Shown piece by piece: positions 16,966 through 25,259 of a stretch of 64,000 nt of DNA. The translations under genes were made by a program, and so were the position numbers. Positions within the stretch are counted from its first letter, which is position 1. Each line of letters opens with the position of its first letter. A model generated the notes under the pieces. That model had not been told where the DNA came from. It saw only the letters and a program-made list of their open reading frames with translations, and did not search any database. Origin of the DNA: Bacillus sp. ISL-45 (GTDB lineage: Bacteria; Bacillota; Bacilli; Bacillales; Cytobacillaceae); assembly GCF_018613195.1 (NCBI RefSeq), contig NZ_JAGGQQ010000005.1, positions 463,593 to 527,592 on the forward strand, written 5' to 3'.

Positions 16966-17547
16966 ATGAAAAAATTCAGTGTCAAAGCAATGGTCTCAAT
17001 TGGTATGCTGAGCAGTATCTCGTATGTATTGATGCTGATGAATTTTCCGCTGCCGCCGTTTCCAAAATTCTTAATGGTCGATTTCAGCGATATACCTGCA
17101 TTGATTGCTGCGTTGATTTTTGGTCCGGCAGCCGGTATTTTAGTAGAATTCTTGAAGAATACGCTTGATTATTTTATGACGGGCAGTGATACGGGTGTTC
17201 CCGTTGGGCATGTTGCCAACTTTGTTGCCGGTGTTTTATTCATCCTGCCAACCTATTATATCTATCAGCGGATGAAATCCAATAAGGGAATGACGTTCGG
17301 ATTGGTGGCTGGTACAATAAGTATGGCCATCCTGATGAGTGTACTGAACTACTACGTGTTCCTTCCTGCCTACACATTGTTCTTGAATATGCCGGCAATG
17401 TCTGGACCAGAAGCGCGAGCCATGATCGTCGCAGGGATTTTACCATTTAATTTCGTTAAAGGCTTACTGATGTCTGTCATATTCATGCTCATCTTCACAA
17501 GGATGAAAACATGGATCGAGAGGCAGCAAGCTTTCAAAAGTGCATAA
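16966..17547 (+). CDS. ribU: Riboflavin transporter RibU (ECF S component)
   Basis: 193-aa membrane protein with five to six hydrophobic helices, the substrate-binding S component that captures riboflavin and works with the shared EcfAA'T module (not in this window). Family features include 'FPLPPFPKFLMVDFSDIPAL' near the N-terminus and GPAAGILVEFLKN. RBS AAGGAGAGAGG. Known as ypaA in B. subtilis (190 aa). The FMN riboswitch upstream confirms both identity and regulation. Confidence 0.95.
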   Translation: MKKFSVKAMVSIGMLSSISYVLMLMNFPLPPFPKFLMVDFSDIPALIAALIFGPAAGILVEFLKNTLDYFMTGSDTGVPVGHVANFVAGVLFILPTYYIYQRMKSNKGMTFGLVAGTISMAILMSVLNYYVFLPAYTLFLNMPAMSGPEARAMIVAGILPFNFVKGLLMSVIFMLIFTRMKTWIERQQAFKSA

Positions 17548-17567
17548 ATCATATGAATTCTAATACA

Positions 17568-17598
17568 AAAGCAACGGTGTGCTATACCGTTGCTTTTT
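17568..17598 (+). terminator. Intrinsic terminator of ribU
   Basis: AAAGCAACGGT / ACCGTTGCTTT stem followed by T-tract. Confidence 0.9.
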
Positions 17599-17680
17599 GA
17601 TTTATATATGGGCCAACAAAAATCATCATCCGTGCATGGATGGACCGCAAATTAAAGTTATCATCCAACGTAATAACTGT

Positions 17681-17710
17681 AAAAAAAATTCCCGCATGTA
17701 AGCGGGAATT
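17681..17710 (-). terminator. Intrinsic terminator of fer
   Basis: On the minus strand ATTCCCGC / GCGGGAAT stem followed by a run of T. Confidence 0.85.
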
Positions 17711-17720
17711 ATGTATTGTC

Positions 17721-17990
<270 letters not shown>

Positions 17991-18006
17991 TTAACAATAA
18001 TATGCT

Positions 18007-18029
18007 GTTTTCACCAAAACAGTGAAAAC
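18007..18029. promoter_or_regulatory. Inverted repeat in the fer leader
   Basis: GTTTTCAC (18007-18014) and GTGAAAAC (18022-18029), seven bases apart, lie between the fer -10 and its start codon. It could be a protein-binding dyad or an mRNA hairpin; nothing in the sequence decides. Confidence 0.4.
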
Positions 18030-18044
18030 GTATTCCTCATACCT

Positions 18045-18073
18045 ATTGTAAAACTGTATCGCCAACATTTCAA
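18045..18073 (-). promoter_or_regulatory. Sigma-A promoter of fer
   Basis: On the minus strand TTGAAA (18073-18068) and TACAAT (18050-18045) with a 17-base spacer. Confidence 0.65.
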
Positions 18074-18085
18074 TAAAAAAAGTAT

Positions 18086-18100
18086 TGAGAATGCTTATCA
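18086..18100. promoter_or_regulatory. Fur-box-like 7-1-7 dyad upstream of fer
   Basis: TGAGAATGCTTATCA matches the Fur-family consensus TGATAATNATTATCA at 12 of 14 defined positions. It sits 12 bases upstream of the fer -35, in the fer-ypbB divergent region. PerR and Zur boxes have a similar form, so the regulator is uncertain. Confidence 0.4.
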
Positions 18101-18246
18101 CACAAGGCCTTGAATGGTTTTTCCGTTGAAAATAAAACATTTACTAGATATTTTCATGGTAAAATAATGTTAGATTATTTTTCTGCTATAGTGGGCGCCG
18201 AATATTATCGTGCCCTTTACTTAATCTTTCATTCCAGGGTGATTTT

Positions 18247-19308
18247 ATGGGGATAACATATTTGGAAACAGTTGTTTTGTCTATATTGAAAAAAATCAAT
18301 GGCGAAAGAACCATTTATTCGCTATTTCATCTTCTTCAGGGCAAACGTTCCTCGCAGACGATACAAGACGCGCATTTGTATAAAATCACCCCATATTTTC
18401 ATACATACCCTTCAGTTACCCGTGCAGGACTCGAAAAAATGATTGATAGGCTGAAGCAAAGGGGAATGGCCGAGGAAATTGCAGAAACGAAGGTAATATT
18501 AACGGACAAAGGAGAGAAAGCGCTGGAACAACAGTTAGCTGAATACAAACTTCCTGATTATTTGAATGGCTGGAAATATCACCAGGTGACAGATTCCTTT
18601 TGGGAAAGGTTGACATTGCTGATCCAGGTGAGTTCTAATCTGATCAATCATGAACGCTCCTTTATCCCAGTAAGAAATAAGAGGGAAACCCTTATTTGGG
18701 TTAAACATTACATCAGGCAGCAAAAGGAAGATCGTTACAAGCTTGCGGATAGGCTGTATCGTGAGCTGATCTCTGCCCTTGATAATGAAAAGACGAGACC
18801 TGAATTAGTTGTTTTTAGACTGACTGGCTTCAGGAAAATTGGATTAACCACTCTGCAGGCTGCTGAAAAAACCGGTCTGGAACCGGCTCACTATCATTAC
18901 GAATTCTTAAATTGCTTACATGCAATGTTTGACAGGGTGATAGAGAACGAACAGGCCTATCCATTGCTTAGTGGATTGATCATAAAGGCGGAGCGAAGTG
19001 TTCCCTTGACGATTTCAACTGACAAGACCTATAGATTAATGCAGAGGGGTTATACCCTGGAAGAGATTGCAGCTGTCCGAAACCTTAAGCAAAGCACCAT
19101 AGAAGATCATGTTGTGGAAATTGCTCTTTCCATCAAGGACTTTCATATAGACCACTATGTCCTTCATGACAAAAGGGAAAGAATCCTTCTCGCAGCTCAG
19201 CAGAATTCCGCGAAAAAACTAAAGCAAATCAAGGAACAGGTGGCTGATGCCTCCTATTTTGAAATCAGGCTTGTTCTGGCTAAATATGGTGATATGGAAT
19301 GGAATTAA
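18247..19308 (+). CDS. ypbB: YpbB, helix-turn-helix protein preceding RecQ
   Basis: 353-aa protein of unknown function that is nearly always encoded directly upstream of a Bacillus recQ. The C-terminal third (about 255-345) contains a helix-turn-helix segment ('RLMQRGYTLEEIAAVRNLKQ') similar to the HTH/RQC-like domain appended to other RecQ helicases. It overlaps recQ by ten bases, so the pair may behave as a split helicase: YpbB would supply the accessory DNA-binding domain that the short RecQ lacks. That role is inference from the layout. Confidence 0.85.
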   Translation: MGITYLETVVLSILKKINGERTIYSLFHLLQGKRSSQTIQDAHLYKITPYFHTYPSVTRAGLEKMIDRLKQRGMAEEIAETKVILTDKGEKALEQQLAEYKLPDYLNGWKYHQVTDSFWERLTLLIQVSSNLINHERSFIPVRNKRETLIWVKHYIRQQKEDRYKLADRLYRELISALDNEKTRPELVVFRLTGFRKIGLTTLQAAEKTGLEPAHYHYEFLNCLHAMFDRVIENEQAYPLLSGLIIKAERSVPLTISTDKTYRLMQRGYTLEEIAAVRNLKQSTIEDHVVEIALSIKDFHIDHYVLHDKRERILLAAQQNSAKKLKQIKEQVADASYFEIRLVLAKYGDMEWN

Positions 19309-20798
19309 AAAACTATTTAAAAAGGTATTTTGGGTTCGAGGATTTTCGTCCAGGGCAGGAAGAAACGATCCAATCCGTTGTAGGGAAAAAACATACGATT
19401 TCCATGCTGCCAACTGGAACGGGTAAGTCCCTGTGCTATCAGCTTCCGGGTTATCTGGTGGACGGGCCAGTCTTGATTATTTCACCGCTGCTGTCACTTA
19501 TGCAGGATCAGGTAGAGCAAATGATGGCGATGGGCGAAAAAAGAGTTATTGCCTTGAATTCCTTTTTGTCCCCACAGCAAAAAGCCAAAGCGATGGAAGA
19601 ACTCGAATGGTTTCGGTTTATCTTCATTTCTCCAGAAATGCTTGGAATTGATTCTGTATTGAACCGGATAAAAAAACTGTCTGTCTCACTGTTCGTCGTA
19701 GATGAGGCCCATTGTATTTCTCAATGGGGATATGATTTTAGGCCGGACTATCTCAAGCTTGGAGAGTTCAGGGAGAAGCTTGGAAACCCTTTGACGCTTG
19801 CGCTGACAGCCACGGCCTCAGAGGAAGTCCGAAGGGATATTGCTGAAAAGCTCCATTTAGGAGAATGGAATGAAGTGGTTTATTCTGTGGACAGGCCCGC
19901 TATTTCTCTTGCTTTGGAATCCGCCTCTGCCTTCCAGGATAAGCTGGACCGGACAATCGAGCTGGTGAAATTTTTAAAAGGACCCGGGATCATTTATTTT
20001 TCAAGCAAGAAAGTCGCTGAGCAAACAGCGGCGCATATGAGGGAAAAAGGGATCATGAATGCCATGGCCTATCATGGGGGCCTGGATCCGGAAAGCCGGG
20101 TCCTTATCCAGCAGCAATTCATCAATGGCCAGCTTGATGTGGTTTGTGCTACAAGCGCTTTTGGGATGGGGATTAATAAAGAAAATGTCCGTTACGTGAT
20201 TCATTTCCATATGCCCATGCAGATCGAATCGTACCTCCAGGAAATAGGGAGGGCGGCAAGGGATGGCCGCGATTCAATTGCCATCCTGATTTATACCCCA
20301 GGAGACGAACAGCTGGCGTACCAGCTCGCTGAAGGTGAGCTCCCTGATCAATACCAGATTGAAAGGCTGTTTGCCTTTATAATTGATAACCAGATCCATT
20401 ATCATAATCTTTCCGAACGTGCTGAAGAGCTCTCAATGATATGCGGCTTCACCGAGATCCAATGGAGGATTGTCGAGGATTACCTCTCTGGTATTGAAAC
20501 GATAGAGTATAACAGGGATAAAAGGAGCCTCGGGCAATTAATCGAAAATCGTCTGCAGGTAAAAAATATGCAAATTAAGAAGATGCTTGAATGGATTCAT
20601 ACAAAGGAATGCAAGAGGACTTTTATTTTGGGTATGTTCGGCGAAGAAATCCAGGAACGGCCCCGGAATTGCTGCAGTAATTGTGGTATAAATATAGATC
20701 ATTTTGAAGAAATCGAACCACCCAGTGGACAATGCGAAGCTGCGTTGGACTGGAAGCAGGAATTGGCTTCAATTCTATTGATGAGAGAGCGGATGTAA
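19299..20798 (+). CDS. recQ: ATP-dependent DNA helicase RecQ (short form)
   Basis: 499-aa 3'-5' superfamily 2 DNA helicase for recombination and repair. Motif I GTGKS (Lys43), DEAH box (VVDEAHCISQWGYDFRPDY region), motif VI 'EIGRAARDGRDS', and a C-terminal zinc-binding cysteine group (CKR...CCSNCG). It lacks a full winged-helix/HRDC tail, as does B. subtilis YpbC (RecS, 496 aa). Starts inside ypbB; the stop shares a base with the next gene's ATG (TAATG). Confidence 0.94.
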   Translation: MELKNYLKRYFGFEDFRPGQEETIQSVVGKKHTISMLPTGTGKSLCYQLPGYLVDGPVLIISPLLSLMQDQVEQMMAMGEKRVIALNSFLSPQQKAKAMEELEWFRFIFISPEMLGIDSVLNRIKKLSVSLFVVDEAHCISQWGYDFRPDYLKLGEFREKLGNPLTLALTATASEEVRRDIAEKLHLGEWNEVVYSVDRPAISLALESASAFQDKLDRTIELVKFLKGPGIIYFSSKKVAEQTAAHMREKGIMNAMAYHGGLDPESRVLIQQQFINGQLDVVCATSAFGMGINKENVRYVIHFHMPMQIESYLQEIGRAARDGRDSIAILIYTPGDEQLAYQLAEGELPDQYQIERLFAFIIDNQIHYHNLSERAEELSMICGFTEIQWRIVEDYLSGIETIEYNRDKRSLGQLIENRLQVKNMQIKKMLEWIHTKECKRTFILGMFGEEIQERPRNCCSNCGINIDHFEEIEPPSGQCEAALDWKQELASILLMRERM

Positions 20799-21400
20799 TG
20801 AAGGATCAATATAAGGAAACCGTGGCAAGGCTTACTGAAAAAGAACTGCTGTTCCACTTAATCGCTACGCAAATATTACTATTAACGATATCGGCAATAT
20901 TAGGTATGATAATGTTTGATAGCTTCAATGAGTTCCAAGAATTATTTATTTGGAGTGACTGGAATATTTTGTTTGTCGGTCTCACTGCGGGAGCTGCAGT
21001 CGTTGTTATGGACTTCATCTTCATGAAATATCTGCCGAAGTCCTACTATGACGATGGAGGCTTGAACGAAAGGATATTCAGGAAAAGGAGTGTAGTCCAG
21101 ATTATGCTGATTGCAGCTATGGTAGCAATTAGTGAGGAAATTCTTTTCAGAGGAGTCATTCAGACAAATACCGGGTTAATCATATCGAGCATAATTTTCG
21201 CAGTCGTCCATTATCGCTATCTGTTCAATTGGTTTTTGTTTACTAATATTATTTTATTGAGTTTCTTGATTGGATACATTTATATGGTGACAAATAATCT
21301 TGTTGTCACGATCGTGATGCATTTTTTCATTGATTTTATCTTAGGTTTAATCATTAAATTCAGGACTCAAGCAACAATTGGGGGTACAGGCAGTGAATAA
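20798..21400 (+). CDS. ypbD: CPBP-family intramembrane metalloprotease YpbD
   Basis: 200-aa polytopic membrane protein of the CAAX/Abi (CPBP) family. Motif 1 EEILFRG (EExxxR), motif 2 with His in FAVVHYRYLFNW, motif 3 with His in MHFFIDFI are all present, consistent with a glutamate-type membrane protease. Start ATG 20798 overlaps the recQ stop (TAATG). The open frame extends upstream inside recQ, but the coupled ATG is preferred. Substrate unknown. Confidence 0.88.
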   Translation: MKDQYKETVARLTEKELLFHLIATQILLLTISAILGMIMFDSFNEFQELFIWSDWNILFVGLTAGAAVVVMDFIFMKYLPKSYYDDGGLNERIFRKRSVVQIMLIAAMVAISEEILFRGVIQTNTGLIISSIIFAVVHYRYLFNWFLFTNIILLSFLIGYIYMVTNNLVVTIVMHFFIDFILGLIIKFRTQATIGGTGSE

Positions 21401-22115
21401 GGAAAAACCTATAAGGGACCAGGCTGAGCGGCTGAGAAAAAGAGTGGAGCGCAAAACTGAGCATACTACTGAAAAAAAGGAATCCCTTCCGCCAAGAAGT
21501 GAGATGCACAGACAAAAACAGAAAAAAACTAAAGTTAAAGTAAAATATCCGGTCATCAGGCTGATGGCTCTGTTTTTCATCCTGCTGCCTATTTCTTTTT
21601 TCAGCATTATCTCTTATCTGGATGGTGTGAAAACGCCTTTGAATAAGTCGCAGGAACGTGCAGGGGTGGAGATGATCAATGTTGAAGGCCAGGATGAACG
21701 AAGCAGTAAGAATCAGGAAGATACAGATCAGGAAGCACCATCCTATGAAGAAATTGCCGATCCAGATGGAAACGATGTTGTGACAGCTGGACCTGCTCCA
21801 TCAAGCAGCGGGGACAAAAATACTGCGGAAGAAGCAGATGAAGAAAAAGATAGCGAAAAAATAACCGCTCCAGCCTCCGCGGAGCCCGCGAACAAAACTG
21901 CAGTTGAAGAAGATACCGCAGCGGCAGAAAAAGAAGTACCAGCAAGCAGTGAAAAGGTCATCTATCATACTGTAAAACCAAATGAAACATTGTTCAGAGT
22001 AGCAATGACCTACTATAAATCCCAGGATGGAATTCCAATCATCAAAAAAGCGAACAACATTAAGGGGAATGAGATTCAAGCAGGACAAGTATTGAAGATA
22101 CCGATTAAAAATTAG
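21393..22115 (+). CDS. ypbE: LysM-domain membrane protein YpbE
   Basis: 240-aa bitopic protein. Basic cytoplasmic N-terminus (about 1-48), one membrane helix (about 52-75, PVIRLMALFFILLPISFF), an acidic Glu/Ala/Ser-rich linker (about 85-185), and a C-terminal LysM domain (about 192-238, HTVKPNETLFRVAMTYY). GTG 21393 behind GGGGG is chosen over TTG 21378; the resulting length equals B. subtilis YpbE. It overlaps ypbD by eight bases and ends the ypbB-recQ-ypbD-ypbE cluster. Likely anchors the membrane to peptidoglycan; role unknown. Confidence 0.85.
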   Translation: MNKEKPIRDQAERLRKRVERKTEHTTEKKESLPPRSEMHRQKQKKTKVKVKYPVIRLMALFFILLPISFFSIISYLDGVKTPLNKSQERAGVEMINVEGQDERSSKNQEDTDQEAPSYEEIADPDGNDVVTAGPAPSSSGDKNTAEEADEEKDSEKITAPASAEPANKTAVEEDTAAAEKEVPASSEKVIYHTVKPNETLFRVAMTYYKSQDGIPIIKKANNIKGNEIQAGQVLKIPIKN

Positions 22116-22143
22116 CCGGAGTGAAAAACTCCTGGCTTTTTTT
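22114..22143 (+). terminator. Intrinsic terminator after ypbE
   Basis: AGCCGGAGT / ACTCCTGGCT stem followed by seven T. Confidence 0.85.
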
Positions 22144-22150
22144 AATTATT

Positions 22151-22173
22151 CAACAAAGTTTGAGAAAAGAGCC
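22151..22173 (+). mobile_element. Solo right end of the MITE-like element
   Basis: CAACAAAGTTTGAGAAAAGA followed by GCC is identical to the right terminal repeat of the element at 14565-14747, but nothing else of the element is present. It lies directly after the ypbE terminator. Confidence 0.65.
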
Positions 22174-22247
22174 CTTTCTTTTTTGTTCGGCAATATCATA
22201 ACTCCATGGACAAGCTCATAAAAATGATATAAAGGGGAGGGCTTGCC

Positions 22248-22706
22248 ATGGAACAGGAAATCGAGAACCTTGATAATCGTACGGACCCTGCGACCAAAAG
22301 GATGTTGCAGAATTTAATTGAGCGAAAGCGAAAGTTTGACCGGTTTAAATCCAGACATCTTTTGTCAGTATGGGTGACGATAGGATTAATTTCAATCTAC
22401 TTCTATTATCTCTATGTAACGGTGCTGCAGCCTTATTCGTATTCTTTCGCTGAGATGTTCTCAGTGTATGTCCAGAATTCTGCGAATTTATATTTCCTTA
22501 TTTTAACGGTAGGGACTTATGGATTGATGATTCTGTTAAAAGAGAAGCGTGAAAAGGCAGAGAAAGAATACCAGGCACTAAGGTGTGAAATTGTGGACAG
22601 AAGCAAGGATTTATGGAAAAAAGAAGAAGAATGGAAAAATCGCCATATTGTATTTGACATGATGAAGAAGAAGTTTGATATCAATCTGTTTCATGAAAAT
22701 AAATAG
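22248..22706 (+). CDS. ypbF: YpbF family membrane protein
   Basis: 152-aa protein with two central hydrophobic segments (about 42-62 and 78-100) and charged, helical ends. Strong RBS (GGGGAGG). Gene order after ypbE matches B. subtilis ypbF (about 146 aa). Function unknown. A sigma-E-like pair, TCATAAC (22196-22202) and CATAAAAA (22217-22224), lies upstream with a 14-base spacer; it is weak evidence for sporulation expression. Confidence 0.75.
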   Translation: MEQEIENLDNRTDPATKRMLQNLIERKRKFDRFKSRHLLSVWVTIGLISIYFYYLYVTVLQPYSYSFAEMFSVYVQNSANLYFLILTVGTYGLMILLKEKREKAEKEYQALRCEIVDRSKDLWKKEEEWKNRHIVFDMMKKKFDINLFHENK

Positions 22707-22739
22707 AAGCATCCAAAGGGGACGCTTCTATTTATTTTA
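22706..22739 (+). terminator. Intrinsic terminator after ypbF
   Basis: AGAAGC / GCTTCT short stem followed by ATTTATTTT. The tail abuts MITE copy B. Confidence 0.65.
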
Positions 22740-22741
22740 AA

Positions 22742-22925
22742 GGCTGTTTTCGTAAAGATGGTTGTTAAAATCCTAAAGCCGATTTTAACGTAATATAAGG
22801 CCATTTTGCAGGCCGGTATTAAATTTGCATGCTCTTTTCTCATAAAAAGAGTCAACTTTGCGAAGAAAATTAGCCTAATCAATCCTAATTTGTAGTTAAA
22901 AGCAACAAAGTTTAAGAAATGAGCC
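22742..22925 (+). mobile_element. MITE-like element, copy B (184 bp)
   Basis: Starts GGCTGTTTTCGTAAAGATG and ends with TTTAAGAAATGAGCC. Flanks are ATTTTAAA (22734-22741) and ATATTAAA (22926-22933), a 7-of-8 match, which suggests an aged target duplication. The internal TTAAAATC / GATTTTAA dyad is intact. Confidence 0.78.
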
Positions 22926-22928
22926 ATA

Positions 22929-23498
22929 TTAAAATATCCTCTTTTTTCCTTGTTCATCCTTTAGAATCTCCACTGCCTCACGGAAGCGCTGGGAGTGGAT
23001 GATTTCGCGTTCGCGGAGGAATCTTAATCCGTCGTTAAGATCAGGGTCATCACTCATGTTAATGATCCACTGGTAAGTTGCTCTCGCCTTTTCTTCAGCC
23101 GCAATGTCTTCATACAAATCAGCGATTGGGTCGCCCTTTGCCTGAATATAGGTTGCGGTCCATGGCACACCTGCGGCATTATGGTAAAATAAGGCCTTGT
23201 CATGGTTTGCATAATGACCGTCTAATCCGGCGGCCTTCATCTGATCCGGCGTGGCATCCTTCGTTAATTTATAGACCATTGTCGCTATCATTTCCAAATG
23301 GGCGAATTCTTCGGTGCCAATATCAGTTAAAAGCCCGATTACCTTATCAGGAATGGTGTAACGCTGATTTAAGTATCGTAATGCAGCAGCGAGTTCGCCA
23401 TCTGCCCCGCCATATTGTTCAATCAAAAATTTTGCCAGCATAGGGTTGCAAGTGCTTACTTTTACGGGATATTGCAACTTCTTTTCATAAAGCCACAT
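22929..23498 (-). CDS. cotJC: Spore coat protein CotJC (manganese catalase family)
   Basis: 189-aa ferritin-like, manganese-catalase-family protein of the inner spore coat; its length is the same as B. subtilis CotJC. Glu and His residues of a dinuclear metal site are visible (LTDIGTEEFAHLEMIATMV, EEKARATYQWI, IHSQRFREA). ATG 23498 follows a GGAGGGGGTAAGGAA leader; the frame extends a further 40 codons upstream into the cotJB gene but without RBS. Third gene of cotJABC. Confidence 0.93.
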   Translation of the reverse strand: MWLYEKKLQYPVKVSTCNPMLAKFLIEQYGGADGELAAALRYLNQRYTIPDKVIGLLTDIGTEEFAHLEMIATMVYKLTKDATPDQMKAAGLDGHYANHDKALFYHNAAGVPWTATYIQAKGDPIADLYEDIAAEEKARATYQWIINMSDDPDLNDGLRFLREREIIHSQRFREAVEILKDEQGKKRIF

Positions 23499-23523
23499 TT
23501 CCTTACCCCCTCCTAATTGGAAT

Positions 23524-23784
23524 TTAGATTTGCCATGGCCAAGGACCGTCATCCCAGTTCCACGGATATCCTGAATAGCTGTTGCCGAATTGCTGGAGAG
23601 GTCCATACATGCTTTCAACGACTTTCTTCAATCGGCGTCTTTCTTTTGCGAACTGGTTGAACTGAGTGATGGCTTCATAATCCTCCGGGTGGGTGTCCAG
23701 GTACAAGGTGAGTTCAACAAGAACAAAATCTACTGCCTGGAGTTCTTCCATGGCTGCATAAAATTCCTTGGGTAATTGTTTCAT
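23524..23784 (-). CDS. cotJB: Spore coat protein CotJB
   Basis: 86-aa CotJB-domain protein, with the family's C-terminal 'YSGYPWNWDDGPWPWQI'. Start ATG overlaps the cotJA stop by four bases. In B. subtilis CotJB helps to assemble CotJC into the coat. Confidence 0.92.
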   Translation of the reverse strand: MKQLPKEFYAAMEELQAVDFVLVELTLYLDTHPEDYEAITQFNQFAKERRRLKKVVESMYGPLQQFGNSYSGYPWNWDDGPWPWQI

Positions 23785-24011
23785 GTATGATCATCCTCCC
23801 TTGGAGCTTCATAAGGTGAATACCAAGGATCATAGAAAACCTTCCACAGCGTTCCAGTTCTTAATGCCTGCATTGGCGTGAACTGTTCTAGATTGGCCGG
23901 CTGGAAGCCTAGGAACAAATTAGGCGGTGTGGAATACGTTTTCGCCTTGATCGGCGGACAAGGGTCGAAGGGACTGGAGTACGGATACCAAACTCTTCTG
24001 TATGTTGACAA
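23781..24011 (-). CDS. cotJA: Spore coat-associated protein CotJA
   Basis: 76-aa Pro/Tyr-rich protein, with the family signature PFDPCPPIKAKTYSTPPNLF and 'MQALRTGTLWKVFYDPW'. Starts at TTG 24011 behind GAGGAGGG. CotJA and CotJC depend on each other for coat assembly in B. subtilis, where the operon is sigma-E dependent; I could not identify a convincing sigma-E promoter here. Confidence 0.9.
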   Translation of the reverse strand: MSTYRRVWYPYSSPFDPCPPIKAKTYSTPPNLFLGFQPANLEQFTPMQALRTGTLWKVFYDPWYSPYEAPREDDHT

Positions 24012-24156
24012 GCTAAGCCCTCCTCTATATAAACTTCATTTCATTTTATGAGCAAAATTTTATTTCATGTTAAATTTATCTATATAAGAAGGGATTTTGG
24101 CAGAAATGCAGAAATATATAAGACAGGGCTGTACTTAAAAATTTGAGGTGAGTGGA

Positions 24157-24789
24157 ATGTTTGTTAAAAGTATCATGATACCGAAGTATAAATGTATAAC
24201 CGCACAATTGGATGAAACATTGCAAAGCGTTCTTGATAAGCTGGATGGAAATGAAATTGATGGCGTACCCGTACTGGACGGCGATCAATATGCAGGTGTG
24301 GTCACAAGATATGGCATCTACCAGGAGTACTTCAAGACAGGGGGAGAGAAGGATGAATTCCTCCAAAACAAAGTTGCTCGTGATGTACTTTGCCTTCAGG
24401 AACAAATCCTTCATGGCATTGAAATCTTCGAAAGTACTTTGGTGAAATTGAAGGATATCCCGCTGATGGCCGTAGTCGATGAAAAGGGGAAATTCCAGGG
24501 AGCCGTAACTCGCTCTGATGCCCTGGACCAGTTCCAGAGTGCTTTTGGAGTACATAGGGAGGGTGTCAGGATTGCGTTTACTTCTGTTGAAACAGAAGGA
24601 CGTATCGCACGATTGGCTGATATCGCCCACCAGTTTCATGAGCATATCATCTCACTGGTTACTTTTGATGAAACAGATAAGCTTGTCCGCAGGATTGTCA
24701 TGAAGGTCGAAAAGAAAGACAACATTGACAAGTTTGTTAAGAAGCTGGAAGAGTCTGGATTCCGGATCCTTGATATCCATGAAGTTTGA
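24157..24789 (+). CDS. CBS-pair and ACT-like domain protein
   Basis: 210-aa cytoplasmic protein with two CBS motifs (about residues 1-60 and 75-130) followed by an ACT-like C-terminal domain (about 138-208). The layout is that of AcuB, but I do not see enough to assign it as that orthologue. CBS pairs usually sense adenine nucleotides and ACT domains bind small ligands, so a sensory or allosteric role is plausible. ATG 24157 has a GAGGTGA RBS; the GTG nine bases earlier overlaps that RBS. Confidence 0.75.
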   Translation: MFVKSIMIPKYKCITAQLDETLQSVLDKLDGNEIDGVPVLDGDQYAGVVTRYGIYQEYFKTGGEKDEFLQNKVARDVLCLQEQILHGIEIFESTLVKLKDIPLMAVVDEKGKFQGAVTRSDALDQFQSAFGVHREGVRIAFTSVETEGRIARLADIAHQFHEHIISLVTFDETDKLVRRIVMKVEKKDNIDKFVKKLEESGFRILDIHEV

Positions 24790-24849
24790 TTTTTCTATAC
24801 GGAAATAAAGACAAGGGCCTTTCATACATTGTGTATGGGAGGTTTTTGT

Positions 24850-25236
24850 ATGCTTTGGAAAGTTTTCAGGCTGGTCATTGGACTGCTTTGTGGTTACCTT
24901 TTTATTATTTCGCTGTCAGCAATCTTTCCCGTACAATCGGAGGAGTTTCTGGGAGAGTTTATTTTAAACCCTTTTCAGTTTCTTGCCGGGGCGGTGGCTC
25001 TTGTATTCGGCATGTATGCATTCGGGGGCCTGATCAGGGACGGAGGAGTTGGTGTCATTAGTGCCAGCAAGGGTAAAAAGGGTTTTGGGGCGGATATTAT
25101 TTTATCAATAACCTGTCTAACCTCATTCTTATTACTATTGCCCCTGGGTGTCTGGCAGACGGCAATTTTTTTCGTTTTCTGTTTGCTTTATGGTATGATG
25201 TCTTTTAGCTCACCAGAGGACGGAAATGAAAGCTAG
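24850..25236 (+). CDS. Small membrane protein of unknown function
   Basis: 128-aa protein with about four hydrophobic helices (6-26, 40-62, 82-100, 103-120) and a short basic loop (SKGKKG). Start ATG 24850 sits behind GGGAGG; a longer TTG form from 24829 would lack spacing. It lies 60 bases after the CBS-ACT gene and 23 bases before the metallophosphoesterase gene, so it is probably co-transcribed with the latter. I do not recognise the family. Confidence 0.65.
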   Translation: MLWKVFRLVIGLLCGYLFIISLSAIFPVQSEEFLGEFILNPFQFLAGAVALVFGMYAFGGLIRDGGVGVISASKGKKGFGADIILSITCLTSFLLLLPLGVWQTAIFFVFCLLYGMMSFSSPEDGNES

Positions 25237-25259
25237 ATAAAGTATTGCGGGAGGCAAAA

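Noticed and set aside
22929-24011. Ferritin-like catalase locus as an oxidative-stress operon
   Set aside because: The three-gene order and the CotJA and CotJB partners identify it as the spore coat cotJ operon.
24012-24110. Sigma-E promoter for cotJABC
   Set aside because: CATAAAAT can be found on the minus strand, but no -35 of the KMATATT type stands at a suitable distance.
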